From Gemmatimonadota bacterium (GTDB lineage Bacteria; Gemmatimonadota; Gemmatimonadetes; Longimicrobiales; Gaopeijiaceae): a DNA stretch of 64,000 nucleotides. The stretch is from positions 1-64,000 of the forward strand of contig JAPPNN010000003.1 in NCBI GenBank assembly GCA_028873815.1, given 5' to 3'. Positions 56,034 to 64,000 of the stretch are shown here, in pieces; the stretch's first letter is position 1; every line of letters starts with the position of its first letter. The translations under genes were made by a program, and so were the position numbers. The notes under the pieces are model-generated. The model made no database searches, had not been told where the DNA came from, and saw nothing but the letters and a program-made list of their open reading frames with translations.

Positions 56034-56255
56034 ATGAAACAGAAACTCACGATCACCGTGGATCCCGAAGTCCTCGTCGCCGCGAAGCGGTATGCGCGAT
56101 CGCGTGGCGTGTCGCTGTCGTCGCTGGTCGAGCGGGCGTTGCGGGCCGAGGCGACGGTCGGTGAGCCATCCTTCGCCTCGCGTTGGAGAGGCCGGTTCCA
56201 GGCCGCCGAGCTTGACGATCCCCTGTACGACGCGCTGGCCCGGAAGTACCTGTGA
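56034..56255 (+). CDS. VapB-like (DUF6364-type) ribbon-helix-helix antitoxin
   Basis: 'KQKLTITVDPEVLVAAKRYARSRGVSLSSLVERALRAE'. Confidence 0.85.
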   Translation: MKQKLTITVDPEVLVAAKRYARSRGVSLSSLVERALRAEATVGEPSFASRWRGRFQAAELDDPLYDALARKYL

Positions 56256-56659
56256 TCCTGATCGACACGGATGTGCTCATCGACGTGGCGCTCGATCGCA
56301 AACCGTTCTCCAACGCGGCCTCCGAACTGCTCGACCGCCTGCAGACGGGACCTAAGCGCGCGTTCGTAGCGTGGCACACCCTTTCGAACTTCTACTACCT
56401 TGTCGCGCCTTCGCACGGCGGTTTGGATACGCGTTCCTTCATCACCGAACTGATCCGCTTTGTGGCTGTGGCGGAGTGCGGTACAGACGCAATCGCCTAC
56501 GCTGCCCGACTGGACCTGGCCGACTTCGAGGACGCAATGCAGGTCGCCGCAGCACGCGCTTGCGGCGCCGGTTTCGTCGTCACGAGGAACGCGAAGGATT
56601 TCACACGCTCGCCGATCCCCGCAGTCACGCCGTCGGAGGCGCTGGAAACGTTGTTCTGA
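56252..56659 (+). CDS. PIN-domain VapC-like toxin
   Basis: 'ILIDTDVLIDVALDRKPF...DFEDAMQVAAARACGAGFVVTRNAKDF'; overlaps antitoxin by 4 bp. Confidence 0.9.
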   Translation: MILIDTDVLIDVALDRKPFSNAASELLDRLQTGPKRAFVAWHTLSNFYYLVAPSHGGLDTRSFITELIRFVAVAECGTDAIAYAARLDLADFEDAMQVAAARACGAGFVVTRNAKDFTRSPIPAVTPSEALETLF

Positions 56660-56706
56660 AGCGGGGCTTCAACGGGCTCCAGCAGTTTCCTCGGTCATTG
56701 CTGAAG

Positions 56707-57750
56707 CTATCGTCGACAACCTGTCACACCGTCTTCATCGGCCCGATCGACAAGTCGTGTGAATCGGATGGCTTCACTCAGGGCTTCTCGGAAGCCATCC
56801 GGAGCATCGATCCATGCGTTGTGATTGCTCCGTGTCAGCACCGTGACTTTGACTTGAAAGCAGTCACGAGAGAGTTCCTGCCACTGGGGCGCCCCGGGGC
56901 CGAGGTAGTCATGGTCACCCTGGATAACCGCTATGGGGACAGGATGTGTGGTGATCACGTCCGAGAAGTCGAGGGTGTCCGGCAGGCTGCCGCCCACCGC
57001 CATGCCTACGCGGTGATTGTAGTAGACGGCACTGCCGGCAGCAGTCGCCTCGCGCCAGCGGCTCAAATCCATGATCGTGATGGGCGCCTGGCTTTGGATA
57101 CGCCAACGTATCGTTGACTGCCTGGGCGTATCTTCACTTGCATCCTCGGGCAGGCCCGCCGCTCGAAGCACCTGCCCGATTTCTTCATCGCGGTCGAGTA
57201 GCTGGCCCTGTCTTACCCGCATTTCCTCGCCCAGCCCGGCCACCCCGCGTTCCGTCTTCGGTGGAAAAGCCGCAGCCAGGATGAGTCCGGCTACGTTCTC
57301 GGGATGGCCTTCGAAATACTTGAGCGCGATCAGGCTGCCCCACGAATGCCCGAAGAGGACGAGTTGCTTCAGACCCATAGCTTCGCGCAGAGTCTCCAGG
57401 TCGTTGACAAGCACCTCGGCGGTCAGCGCGGGGACGTCAGCGTCCGGGATTGGCGACATCAAGCTGCCGCGCTGATCGAACAGTATGAATCTTGCCTCTT
57501 TGGTGTGTGGACGTAGCGCGTCAACGATGTAGTAGAAGTTGTTCCCGGGTCCCCCGTGAAGAAAAACGACAGGCGGCCCCTCGCCAAGTTCGGTGACATA
57601 GAGTCGTGCTTGTCCGTCCTTTGTCGGCAGGTACCAGGCGTTCTGTTGAAGTTCACCGAAGACATCCAATGCGTTGTCGAGGGAGCAGCTACTTGCGACA
57701 ACGGAAGACAAAGCAAGTCCGGCAGCGAGGCCGGCAGAGCGCATTTTCAT
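56707..57750 (-). CDS. Alpha/beta hydrolase (S33 prolyl aminopeptidase-like)
   Basis: 'PPVVFLHGGPGNNFYYIVDALRP', 'LFGHSWGSLIALKY'. Confidence 0.88.
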   Translation of the reverse strand: MKMRSAGLAAGLALSSVVASSCSLDNALDVFGELQQNAWYLPTKDGQARLYVTELGEGPPVVFLHGGPGNNFYYIVDALRPHTKEARFILFDQRGSLMSPIPDADVPALTAEVLVNDLETLREAMGLKQLVLFGHSWGSLIALKYFEGHPENVAGLILAAAFPPKTERGVAGLGEEMRVRQGQLLDRDEEIGQVLRAAGLPEDASEDTPRQSTIRWRIQSQAPITIMDLSRWREATAAGSAVYYNHRVGMAVGGSLPDTLDFSDVITTHPVPIAVIQGDHDYLGPGAPQWQELSRDCFQVKVTVLTRSNHNAWIDAPDGFREALSEAIRFTRLVDRADEDGVTGCRR

Positions 57751-57810
57751 TGGAACGGACGTGTGAGCACGAGGGGCAGGGGCGGAAGCGCTTCCGCCGA
57801 TTTCAGTGGA

Positions 57811-59085
57811 TCACATCGAGCCACTACGAGGGACCTGGGTGTCAGGGTTCAGGCCAAAGGTCCACCCAACCACCTCAAACACCACTACACTCTCCACGTC
57901 CATCTCATCCCTGAGCACCCCCAGCACTAGCCCTCCCGCCACATCGAGGATTCGGAACCTGGGCGGAGTCTCAACCTGTCCCAGCCACTCCCCGTCCGGG
58001 GAAATGACTGTGTACGGCGACCCCTCTTCCGGATAGGTCATCCGGTAGGACGGCAGCCATATGTTTCCGACGGCGTCGGCGAAGGGGATACCGAAAAGCG
58101 GCAAAGGCCGGCCGAGCATGGCGCGATACCACGACATGCCTTCCTGAACCAGCTCCTCCAGCCGGGCATCGGACACTTGGTAGTTTATTCGGCCCATCAT
58201 TCGGTCATAGGCCTCGACGGGTTCCAGGAGTTCCTCGGTCAGCAGCGTGCGCTCGGCCCGCCAGCGCATGATCTGGGTTACCGTGCCGTCCGGCAGACGC
58301 CAGGTGACCTCGGGCCTGTCGGACCGCGTGTAGACGAACTGCCCGGCGGCGACCGTGACCTCGCCAAGAGTCCTGATCGGATTCGCCGGCAGCCCCGGCG
58401 GGTTCCCCGGCCAGTTGTCGTACGACGCGACCGTGTCGAGGGCGCCGGTTTCAGTATCGAACAGGGTCATGTGCCCAGGGAGCCACACCTCCTCCTCTAC
58501 GGTCCGGTAAACGGCGGGGTACCGGTTTTTGAGCATCAGTTCACCCGATGAACCGATCCCTGCCACACCGAGGTGGGCTGCGCGAGGGAGGCTCGCGATG
58601 CGCGCTACCGAATCCCGGACGAAGAGAGTGAGGCGAGACAGACGATTGTCGGGCACAAGGACGCTGTCCTGGCCCAGGACGAACATCGAGTAGGGGTAGA
58701 TAAGTTCGCCCGGCCCCTCTCCCTGCCTGGCGAGCACCTCGTGTGTCTTGCCGTCCGGACCCAGGACGACCAATTCGCTGTTCTCCCGATCAGCAACGAC
58801 CGCGCCTCCATCCGGGAAGAGCCGACCGACGTTGACCAACTGAAAGGTGTAGTCGCCCGGGTTGGCGCCGTGGCGGTAGCGGGGTTCCGCTCCGAGGTGA
58901 AAGGGTGCGGTGATGGCTGGCGTGCCATCGTACGTGACAGTCCGCACGCCGGCGCTGTCCATGATTTGCACCGGGACATCGCCCGGTGTCGCGGATTCGC
59001 CCGTGCAGGCGAAGAGCGAGCCCAAGAGTGCGATTGCCGCCAGGAGCGTGGGGATTACCTGGGCGCGCCTGCGTAAGCCCTTCAC
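57811..59085 (-). CDS. Secreted 6-bladed beta-propeller protein ('GEWLGQVETPPRFRILDVAGG' subfamily)
   Basis: 'VLARQGEGPGELIYPYSMFVLGQDSVLVPDNRLSRLTLFVRDS'; tandem with 59082-60305. Confidence 0.88.
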   Translation of the reverse strand: MKGLRRRAQVIPTLLAAIALLGSLFACTGESATPGDVPVQIMDSAGVRTVTYDGTPAITAPFHLGAEPRYRHGANPGDYTFQLVNVGRLFPDGGAVVADRENSELVVLGPDGKTHEVLARQGEGPGELIYPYSMFVLGQDSVLVPDNRLSRLTLFVRDSVARIASLPRAAHLGVAGIGSSGELMLKNRYPAVYRTVEEEVWLPGHMTLFDTETGALDTVASYDNWPGNPPGLPANPIRTLGEVTVAAGQFVYTRSDRPEVTWRLPDGTVTQIMRWRAERTLLTEELLEPVEAYDRMMGRINYQVSDARLEELVQEGMSWYRAMLGRPLPLFGIPFADAVGNIWLPSYRMTYPEEGSPYTVISPDGEWLGQVETPPRFRILDVAGGLVLGVLRDEMDVESVVVFEVVGWTFGLNPDTQVPRSGSM

Positions 59086-60305
59086 CCGCGCGACCCCCCA
59101 ACCACCTCATAAACCACGACATTTTGCACGTCCATTTCATCCCTGAGCACCCCCAGCACGAGCCCACCCGTCACATCGAGGATTCGGAACCTGGGCGGAG
59201 TCTCAACCTGTCCCAGCCACTCGCCGTCCGGGGAAATGACCGTGTACGGCGACCCCTCTTCCGGGTAGGCGGGCCGATAGGAGGGCAGCCACACGTTTCC
59301 GTCGGCGTCGGCGAAGGGAGTTCCGAAGAGCGGTATCGGCTGTCCGATCATGGCGCGATACCGTGCCATGTCTGCCTGAATGACCTCCTCGAGCCGGGCC
59401 TCGGACATTCCGTACATCATCTTGCCCAGCATTCGGTTATAGGCTTCGCCGTGCTCCAGGAGTTCCCCGGTCAGCAGGTTGGGTCCTGGGCGCCAGCGCA
59501 CGATCTGCTCTACCGTGCCGTCCGGCAGGCGCCAACTGATCTCGGGCCTGTCGGTCCTGGTTTGGACGAACCGCCCCGCGGCGACCGTGACCTCGCCGCT
59601 GGGCAGGATGATCGGGCGCTCCTGCCCCGACCGCTGTCGCGGGACGTGGTCGTACGACGCGACCGTGTCGAGGGCGCCGGTTTCGGTATCGAACAGCGTC
59701 ATGTGTCCGGAGAGCCACTCCTCCTCTATATCGATCCACAAACGGCTGGGGAATCGGTTCCAGAGCAGCAGCTCACCGGATGAACCGATCCCGGCCACAC
59801 CGAAGTGGGCTGCCCGAGGCAGGCTCACGATGCTCGCGACGGAATCCCCGACAAAGAGCGTGAGGCGAGACTGACGACTGTCCGGCACAAGAACGCTGTC
59901 CTGGCCGAGAACCAACACCGCGTAGGGGAAGGTGACTTCGCCCGGTCCCTCTCCACGGGTGGCGAGCACCTCGTACGTCGCCCCGTCCGCACTCAGGACG
60001 ACCACCTCGCCATCGAGATCGGCAACGACCGCGCTTCCATCCGGGAAGAGCCTGCCGGCGTTGGCGAACTGGAAGATGTAGTCGCCCGGACCGCCGCCGT
60101 GCCGGTAGCGGGGTTCGCCGGCCAGCCGGAAAGGTGCGACGTTGGCCGGCACACCCGCGTAGGTGACGACCCGCACGCCCGCGCTGTCCGCGGTCTGGAC
60201 CGGAACATCGCCCGGTGTCGGGGTATCACCGCCGCAGGCCGCGCCGAGCGCGACACCGCCCGCCACTGCAACCGCGCCGATCACCCACCCTGTAATACTT
60301 CTCAC
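59082..60305 (-). CDS. Secreted 6-bladed beta-propeller protein ('GEWLGQVETPPRFRILDVTGG' subfamily)
   Basis: 'VLATRGEGPGEVTFPYAVLVLGQDSVLVPDSRQSRLTLFVGDS'; 4-bp overlap with next gene. Confidence 0.88.
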   Translation of the reverse strand: MRSITGWVIGAVAVAGGVALGAACGGDTPTPGDVPVQTADSAGVRVVTYAGVPANVAPFRLAGEPRYRHGGGPGDYIFQFANAGRLFPDGSAVVADLDGEVVVLSADGATYEVLATRGEGPGEVTFPYAVLVLGQDSVLVPDSRQSRLTLFVGDSVASIVSLPRAAHFGVAGIGSSGELLLWNRFPSRLWIDIEEEWLSGHMTLFDTETGALDTVASYDHVPRQRSGQERPIILPSGEVTVAAGRFVQTRTDRPEISWRLPDGTVEQIVRWRPGPNLLTGELLEHGEAYNRMLGKMMYGMSEARLEEVIQADMARYRAMIGQPIPLFGTPFADADGNVWLPSYRPAYPEEGSPYTVISPDGEWLGQVETPPRFRILDVTGGLVLGVLRDEMDVQNVVVYEVVGGSRG

Positions 60306-60463
60306 GTCACCTCCCGCTCAGGAAAACGTTTCAGCTGAAACGTGCTCTCCAGGTCATATTCTTCTAGGAATCCGTCCACCAAACGACGCACTCCAGACGC
60401 GACCGCTAACTTGGGATCCCAATTCCCAGACACTATCCGACCCTCGGAAGGTTCGCTAGACGC

Positions 60464-62143
60464 ATGACGACTTTGGCTACGCCCATGACGAGTTCGGCAA
60501 CCCGGCGTCCAGCCAACCGCCGGCTGTCGGCTTACCTGGCGTGCGCGGTCACGGTAACCGCCGCCGTCAACGCCTGCAGCCCCTCCCCGCCCGCGGACGC
60601 CTTCCTGACCCGTGCCGAGCGCACCGACTACCGCGAAACCAGCTCCTACGCCGACGTCGTGGACTTCCTCGAGCGCGCAGCAGCCGCCTCGCCGTCCGTC
60701 CACTACACCACGTACGGCTTCACCACCGAGGGCCGCGCCCTCCCGCTGGCCGTCGTCGGCGACATCGCGGACGCCAGCCCCACGTCCGTCCGCGCCTCCG
60801 GCAAGACGGTCGTCTACCTGCAGGGCAACATCCACGCGGGCGAGGTGTGCGGGAAGGAAGCGCTCCAGATGCTGCTCCGCGACCTCCTGGCCGGCCGCCA
60901 CGGCGAATGGCGCGAGTCGATGGTCCTGCTGATCGCGCCCATCTACAACGCCGACGGCAACGAACGCGTGACCCTCACCAACCGCGGCCGTCAGCACGGG
61001 CCCATCGGCGGCATGGGCCAGCGGCCGAACGCACAGGGCTACGACCTGAACCGCGATCACATGAAGCTCGATTCGCCCGAGGCTCGCTCGGTGGCGCGCC
61101 TGCTGAGCGAGTACGATCCGCAGGTAGCAGTGGATCTACATACGACGAACGGGACGCGGCACGCCTATCATCTCACGTACTCCCCACCGCTTCACCCAAA
61201 CACGCCTGCGGGAATCGACGAATTCCTGCGCGGCGGACTCCTCCCGCAGGTGACCGAGGCCATTCTGCAAGAGCACGGCTGGCACTACTACTACTACGGC
61301 AACGCCTTTGCGCCCGGCGGCGGCGAGCGTGGCTGGTACACCTTCGACCACCGCCCCCGCTTCAACAACAACTACATCAGTCTGCGCAACCGGATTGCGA
61401 TCCTGAGCGAGGCTTATTCGTACGCGACCTTCGAGGAGCGCGTCCTCGCGACGCTGTATTTCGTCGAGGAGATCCTGGACTACGTGCACCAGCACGCCGA
61501 CGAGGTTCGCCAGATCGTCGCGGACGCCGATGCCGCCTCCGTCGTCGGCCACTCACTTGCGTTGCGCGCCGCGCCCGAACGCTCGGCCGAGCCGGTCGAC
61601 ATCCTCATGGGCGCGGTCGTCGAGGAGGTGCACCCTCTCACCGGACGCCCCCTGCTCCTGCGCGCCGATACCCAGTACGTCGAGCCCATGTACGAATACG
61701 GGACGTTCGCACCGACGCTCAACGAGCGCGTCCCGCAGGCCTATCTGATCCCCGCCGAACTGCAAGATGTCCTGATCCGGCTCGCGGCGCACGGCATCGC
61801 GCTGGAGCCGGCGACGGGCGCCGAGGGGGCCGCCGGGGCCGCGGGCGCAGACGGGGCCGCCCCGATGCCCCTCGACGCCGAGGTCTTCCGCATCGATTCG
61901 GTCCGCACCAGCGAGCGCCCGTTCCAGGGCCGCAACGAGCAAACCCTCTTCGGACGCTACGAACCGACCCGGCTCACCCCGGCCCCCGGAGACATGTGGG
62001 CGCGCGCCGACCAGCCGCTGGGACGCCTGCTCTTCAGTCTGGTGGAACCGCAATCCGACGACGGCTTCGCCAACTGGGGATTCCTGGCGGACCGGCTGGA
62101 GGCCGGGGGCGTGTATCCGATCGTGAGGGTGCCGGGGGGCTAG
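60464..62143 (+). CDS. M14 family zinc carboxypeptidase-like protein
   Basis: 'VVYLQGNIHAGEVCGKEALQMLLRDLL', 'DLHTTNGTRHAYHLTYSPPLHPNTP'; lipobox-like N-terminus. Confidence 0.85.
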   Translation: MTTLATPMTSSATRRPANRRLSAYLACAVTVTAAVNACSPSPPADAFLTRAERTDYRETSSYADVVDFLERAAAASPSVHYTTYGFTTEGRALPLAVVGDIADASPTSVRASGKTVVYLQGNIHAGEVCGKEALQMLLRDLLAGRHGEWRESMVLLIAPIYNADGNERVTLTNRGRQHGPIGGMGQRPNAQGYDLNRDHMKLDSPEARSVARLLSEYDPQVAVDLHTTNGTRHAYHLTYSPPLHPNTPAGIDEFLRGGLLPQVTEAILQEHGWHYYYYGNAFAPGGGERGWYTFDHRPRFNNNYISLRNRIAILSEAYSYATFEERVLATLYFVEEILDYVHQHADEVRQIVADADAASVVGHSLALRAAPERSAEPVDILMGAVVEEVHPLTGRPLLLRADTQYVEPMYEYGTFAPTLNERVPQAYLIPAELQDVLIRLAAHGIALEPATGAEGAAGAAGADGAAPMPLDAEVFRIDSVRTSERPFQGRNEQTLFGRYEPTRLTPAPGDMWARADQPLGRLLFSLVEPQSDDGFANWGFLADRLEAGGVYPIVRVPGG

Positions 62144-62192
62144 CTCACCCGCTGCCGGAAATGCCGGGTCACCAGTCCCTCGCCTACGCGGC

Positions 62193-62849
62193 CTAGTCTC
62201 CCGCCCACCTCTTGCCACGCCCCGGCAGCAACTCGCGCTGTGCCCGATCCCGCGTCGGCACCACGTGGCAGCCGCGACACCGCGCCTCGTAGGACTCCGC
62301 GCCTCCCACCTGAATCGTCGGGCCCTCCGCGGGCGCCGGCTCCCCGTCGATGAGGCGCTGGTTCTTCGTCGCCGGCTCGCCGCACACGACGCAAATTGCG
62401 GTCAGCTTGTCGATCCGCTCGGCACGCGCAAGCAGCAGTCCCATGGGCCCGAACGGCTCGCCCCGGAAGTCCATGTCGGTGCCGGCCACGATGATGCGCA
62501 TCCCGGCGTCCGCCAGAGCATCGGCCACCTCGCAGACGCCGTCGTCCAGGAACTGGGCCTCGTCGATGGCGACGACCTGCGTCGCCGGGTCGACCTTCTC
62601 GGCGATCTGCACCGAGTTGGACACGGGCTCGGCGTCGATCTGCCGGCCGTCGTGCGACGAGATGCGGAACTCGCCGCCGTAGCGGTCGTCGAGATGGGAC
62701 TTGAAGAGCTGAACCCGCCGGCCCGCAATCAGCGCGCGCCGCACACGACGGATCAGCTCCTCCGACTTGCCGCTGAACATGACGCCGGAGACGACCTCGA
62801 CCCATCCGTGTCGCGAGGGAGTCCTACCGGTCATGGAAGCCCTTTCCAC
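62193..62849 (-). CDS. tdk: Thymidine kinase
   Basis: 'VVSGVMFSGKSEELIRRVRRALIAGRRVQLFKSHLDDRY', 'AIDEAQFLDD', 'GTDMDFRGEPFGPM', zinc cysteines 'CVVCGEPA...CRGCH'. Confidence 0.95.
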   Translation of the reverse strand: MERASMTGRTPSRHGWVEVVSGVMFSGKSEELIRRVRRALIAGRRVQLFKSHLDDRYGGEFRISSHDGRQIDAEPVSNSVQIAEKVDPATQVVAIDEAQFLDDGVCEVADALADAGMRIIVAGTDMDFRGEPFGPMGLLLARAERIDKLTAICVVCGEPATKNQRLIDGEPAPAEGPTIQVGGAESYEARCRGCHVVPTRDRAQRELLPGRGKRWAGD

Positions 62850-62919
62850 TCATAGCCCCCAAACCTGCATGATTGTGGCCGCGACAACCAGCGCAGCCCG
62901 GGCACGGCGCCGCAGACTT

Positions 62920-62934
62920 GATTGCACTGCAATC
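62920..62934. promoter_or_regulatory. 15-bp perfect palindrome, candidate FitAB/VapBC operator
   Basis: GATTGCA-C-TGCAATC upstream of the antitoxin ATG at 62982. Confidence 0.55.
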
Positions 62935-62981
62935 ATTCGCTACGTTCTCCCCACGTTCCGCACCATGAGGGGGCACGGTCC

Positions 62982-63224
62982 ATGGCGAGCATCACGATCC
63001 GCAATCTCGACGACGAGGTAAAGACGCGCCTTCGCGTGCGCGCCGCCGAGCATCACCGTTCGATGGAGGAAGAGGTGCGCATCATCCTGCGCGACGCGGT
63101 AACTGACCGTCGCGGTCCCCGGGATCTTGCGGCGTTCACCCGCCAGTGCTTTGCGTCTCTTGGCGGCGTCGAACTCGAACTTCCCCCGCGGGGCCCCATG
63201 CGGGAGCCTCCGGACTTTTCTTGA
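62982..63224 (+). CDS. FitA/VapB-like antitoxin
   Basis: 'MASITIRNLDDEVKTRLRVRAAEHHRSMEEEVRIILRDAV'. Confidence 0.93.
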   Translation: MASITIRNLDDEVKTRLRVRAAEHHRSMEEEVRIILRDAVTDRRGPRDLAAFTRQCFASLGGVELELPPRGPMREPPDFS

Positions 63225-63233
63225 GCGGCCGGC

Positions 63234-63671
63234 ATGTTCGTCCTGGACACGAATGTCGCGTCAGAACTGATGCGCCCTGAACCGGCCACCGCAGTCGCGG
63301 CCTGGATTGCTGGGCGCCATGCGCAGGACATGTACCTGACAGCCGTGAGCGAAGCAGAACTGCGCTACGGAGTGGCGATCATGCCCGCCGGCAAGCGCAG
63401 GACCGCGCTGGAGGCCGCGATGACCCACTGGCTTGACCTTGGCTTTGGAGAGCGGATCCTGCCGTTCGACAGCGCTGCGGCTCGAGCCTATGCGGAGATC
63501 GCCGCCGAGCGCCGTCGCGCCGGCCGCCCAATCGGCGAGGCCGACTGCCAGATCGCCGCCATTTCCTGGTCACGCGGTGCGGCTCTGGTCACGCGCAATG
63601 TCCGGGATTTCGAGGGTACGGGACTGAATGTGATCGATCCCTGGTCCGGTCAAAACCCCAGCACACCGTAG
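63234..63671 (+). CDS. PIN-domain FitB/VapC-like toxin
   Basis: 'MFVLDTNVASELMRPEPATAVAAWIAG...IGEADCQIAAISWSRGAALVTRNVRDFEGTGLNVIDPW'. Confidence 0.94.
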   Translation: MFVLDTNVASELMRPEPATAVAAWIAGRHAQDMYLTAVSEAELRYGVAIMPAGKRRTALEAAMTHWLDLGFGERILPFDSAAARAYAEIAAERRRAGRPIGEADCQIAAISWSRGAALVTRNVRDFEGTGLNVIDPWSGQNPSTP

Positions 63672-64000
63672 TTCCCCTCCAGGATCAGGCGAAGCGACAC
63701 GTACACTCCGAACGCCGGTATCAGCACCCAGGCGGCGCTCGGGCCGACGATGTAGATGTACAGGTCGCGCCTGCTGATGTGTCTCTGTCCCCCGGACACA
63801 AAGAAGCTGACCCAGTACAACGACGACACATAGACCCATTGCCAGAACAGCATGACGCCAACAATGCCGGCAACGACGGCGGGCACGGAACCGAGGGTAT
63901 AGGCTGCGTACAGGATCAGGGTCGGGATGGGAGTGACGAAGCCGTTGCCGATATCGGCGGTGAAGCCGAACGAGCGGCGGTCCGCGTAGGCCGGATCGAT
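63650..64000 (-). CDS. Membrane protein, partial (5' end beyond the window)
   Basis: Open frame continues to the window edge: 'IDPAYADRRSFGFTADIGNGFVTPIPTLILYAAYTLGSVPAVVAGIVGVMLFWQWVYVSSLYW...'. Confidence 0.7.
   Translation of the reverse strand: MDPAYADRRSFGFTADIGNGFVTPIPTLILYAAYTLGSVPAVVAGIVGVMLFWQWVYVSSLYWVSFFVSGGQRHISRRDLYIYIVGPSAAWVLIPAFGVYVSLRLILEGNYGVLGF

Noticed and set aside
61807-61866. GC-rich short repeat 'gaGGGGCCGCCGGGGCCGCGGGCGCAGACGGGGCC'
   Set aside because: In-frame Ala/Gly-rich linker of the M14 protein, not a regulatory or CRISPR-like repeat.
60541-62196. 551-aa + strand ORF in a second frame of the M14 peptidase
   Set aside because: Arg-rich out-of-frame translation; the M14 frame carries the zinc-binding motifs.
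1-64000. CRISPR arrays, rRNA or tRNA genes, intact prophage
   Set aside because: No regularly spaced direct repeats, no recognisable rRNA or tRNA cloverleaf seen by eye, and no phage structural genes; a tRNAscan/Infernal run would be needed to exclude small RNAs.
63650-64000. Emopamil-binding-protein-like (sterol isomerase) identity for the truncated membrane protein
   Set aside because: Tempting because of the sterol reductase at the other end, but the visible 117 residues lack motifs I can confidently assign.

Overview
This is a GC-rich, densely coded bacterial window. The style fits a Gemmatimonadota-like genome (inference only: many secreted 6-bladed beta-propeller proteins, GLPGLI, CarboxypepD_reg-like proteins). 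I support about 60 protein-coding genes and see no rRNA, tRNA, CRISPR array or intact prophage. Main content: at least 11 full-length secreted 6-bladed beta-propeller paralogues plus one fragment; a sterol-reductase (ERG4/ERG24) family membrane protein; tandem serine hydrolases; M16, M14, M23 and M50 peptidases; a taurine:pyruvate-aminotransferase-like enzyme next to an AGCS symporter; a sugar-dehydrogenase/DUF1028/peptidoglycan-binding-like fusion; thymidine kinase; and many toxin-antitoxin-type loci, intact or decayed (DarG-like macrodomain, zeta-like, YafQ/DinJ, XRE-ImmA/IrrE, HigA, YefM-like remnant, XRE, two VapBC/FitAB). Most notable non-gene signal: five intergenic copies of a composite about 37-bp element made of two imperfect 16-bp palindromes spaced exactly 21 bp apart, often followed by a short conserved 'METxVDIS' reading frame. 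Most notable candidate undescribed gene set: an ECF sigma factor, a membrane-anchored CxxC thioredoxin-like protein, an exported 73-aa peptide with 8 cysteines, and an 85-aa partner (31.2-33.0 kb). All family calls are by eye from motifs; no database search was run.
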